Assembly: GCA_013362555.1 (NCBI GenBank)
Contig: JABFVX010000238.1
Span: forward strand, 1-5,386
Origin: Mycobacteriaceae bacterium
Lineage (GTDB): Bacteria; Actinomycetota; Actinomycetes; Mycobacteriales; Mycobacteriaceae
Direction: 5' to 3'
DNA length: 5,386 nucleotides
Made by a program: the position numbers and the translations under genes. Of the stretch, positions 5,237 to 5,386 are shown piece by piece. The notes below the pieces were generated by a model, which was given only the letters and a program-made list of their open reading frames with translations, made no database searches and had not been told where the DNA came from. The number at the start of each line of letters is the position of its first letter. Within the stretch, counting starts at the first letter, position 1.

Positions 5237-5386
5237 TACCGGCGCTCGTCGTCCTCGTCGAAGTCGCCGATGACTCCGCCCGGAGGCAGCACGCCCCTGC
5301 CGTTGACGTTCTCCAGCCACTGTTCCAAGTGGTCCCCGCGCAGATAGTCGGCAGTCTGGTGCTCTTTGTCGTCCTCGTCGGGTTTG
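5236..5386 (-). CDS. C-terminal fragment of the gene upstream of the espG-like gene, possible ESX partner/substrate
   Basis: Reading the minus strand from the right edge, a frame open for 49 codons ends at TAG 5238-5236, sharing one base with the espG-like GTG. Codons are strongly G/C-ending, as in a real gene. The visible tail is acidic and hydrophilic: KPDEDDKEHQTADYLRGD, then HLEQWLENVNGRGVLPPGG, then VIGDFDEDDERR. I do not have the domain that would name it. An acidic C-terminal tail containing a YL…L…PP…IG pattern is something I associate with actinobacterial PPE-like proteins next to espG, but this is recollection, not proof. YLRGD formally matches the YxxxD/E export motif of type VII substrates, though that motif normally follows a helical hairpin that cannot be seen here. 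Coupling to espG supports a PPE-like or other ESX-linked identity. The start is outside the window. Confidence 0.6.
   Translation of the reverse strand, partial: KPDEDDKEHQTADYLRGDHLEQWLENVNGRGVLPPGGVIGDFDEDDERR

Overview
The window is very GC-rich, with coding frames whose third positions are nearly all G or C. It carries a mycolyltransferase-fold (antigen 85-like) esterase and an EspG-type type VII secretion (ESX) chaperone. Together these point to a mycolic-acid-producing actinomycete. Nocardia is my best guess, inferred from family recognition and not from a database match.

Layout: the left two thirds reads on the plus strand. It starts with a 5'-truncated antigen 85-like esterase (to 874), then a small PNPOx-like flavin split-barrel protein (942-1433) and a 62-bp perfect palindrome starting 4 bases after its stop. 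Next come a RadC-like JAMM/MPN protein (1577-2281) and an AraC-family transcriptional regulator (2383-3438). A CRP-like palindrome, GTGA-N6-TCAC, overlaps the radC stop codon and lies in the leader of the regulator gene. The right third reads on the minus strand, convergent with the regulator: a NagD-like HAD-IIA phosphatase (start 4369, stop 3590), a long imperfect hairpin (4404-4483), an EspG-like gene (start 5236, stop 4481), and the C-terminal 49 codons of an upstream gene overlapping the espG start by one base (TAGTG). The 151-base convergent gap (3439-3589) holds a start-less stretch with coding-like codon composition, possibly a gene remnant.

How the genes relate: the only clear functional unit is the espG-like gene with the gene upstream of it. 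They are translationally coupled, and EspG proteins chaperone PPE-type ESX substrates, so the upstream partial gene is plausibly a substrate or other ESX partner. The remaining genes look like independent housekeeping or accessory genes. The two long inverted repeats share a central ACCCGCAGC-type core and each sits directly at the 3' end of a gene, so they are probably terminators. I see no tRNA, rRNA, CRISPR array, insertion sequence or phage gene, and no clearly new multi-gene system. The most unusual signals are the loopless palindrome with its four regularly spaced ACACCCG motifs, the CRP-like site, and the orphan coding-like segment.
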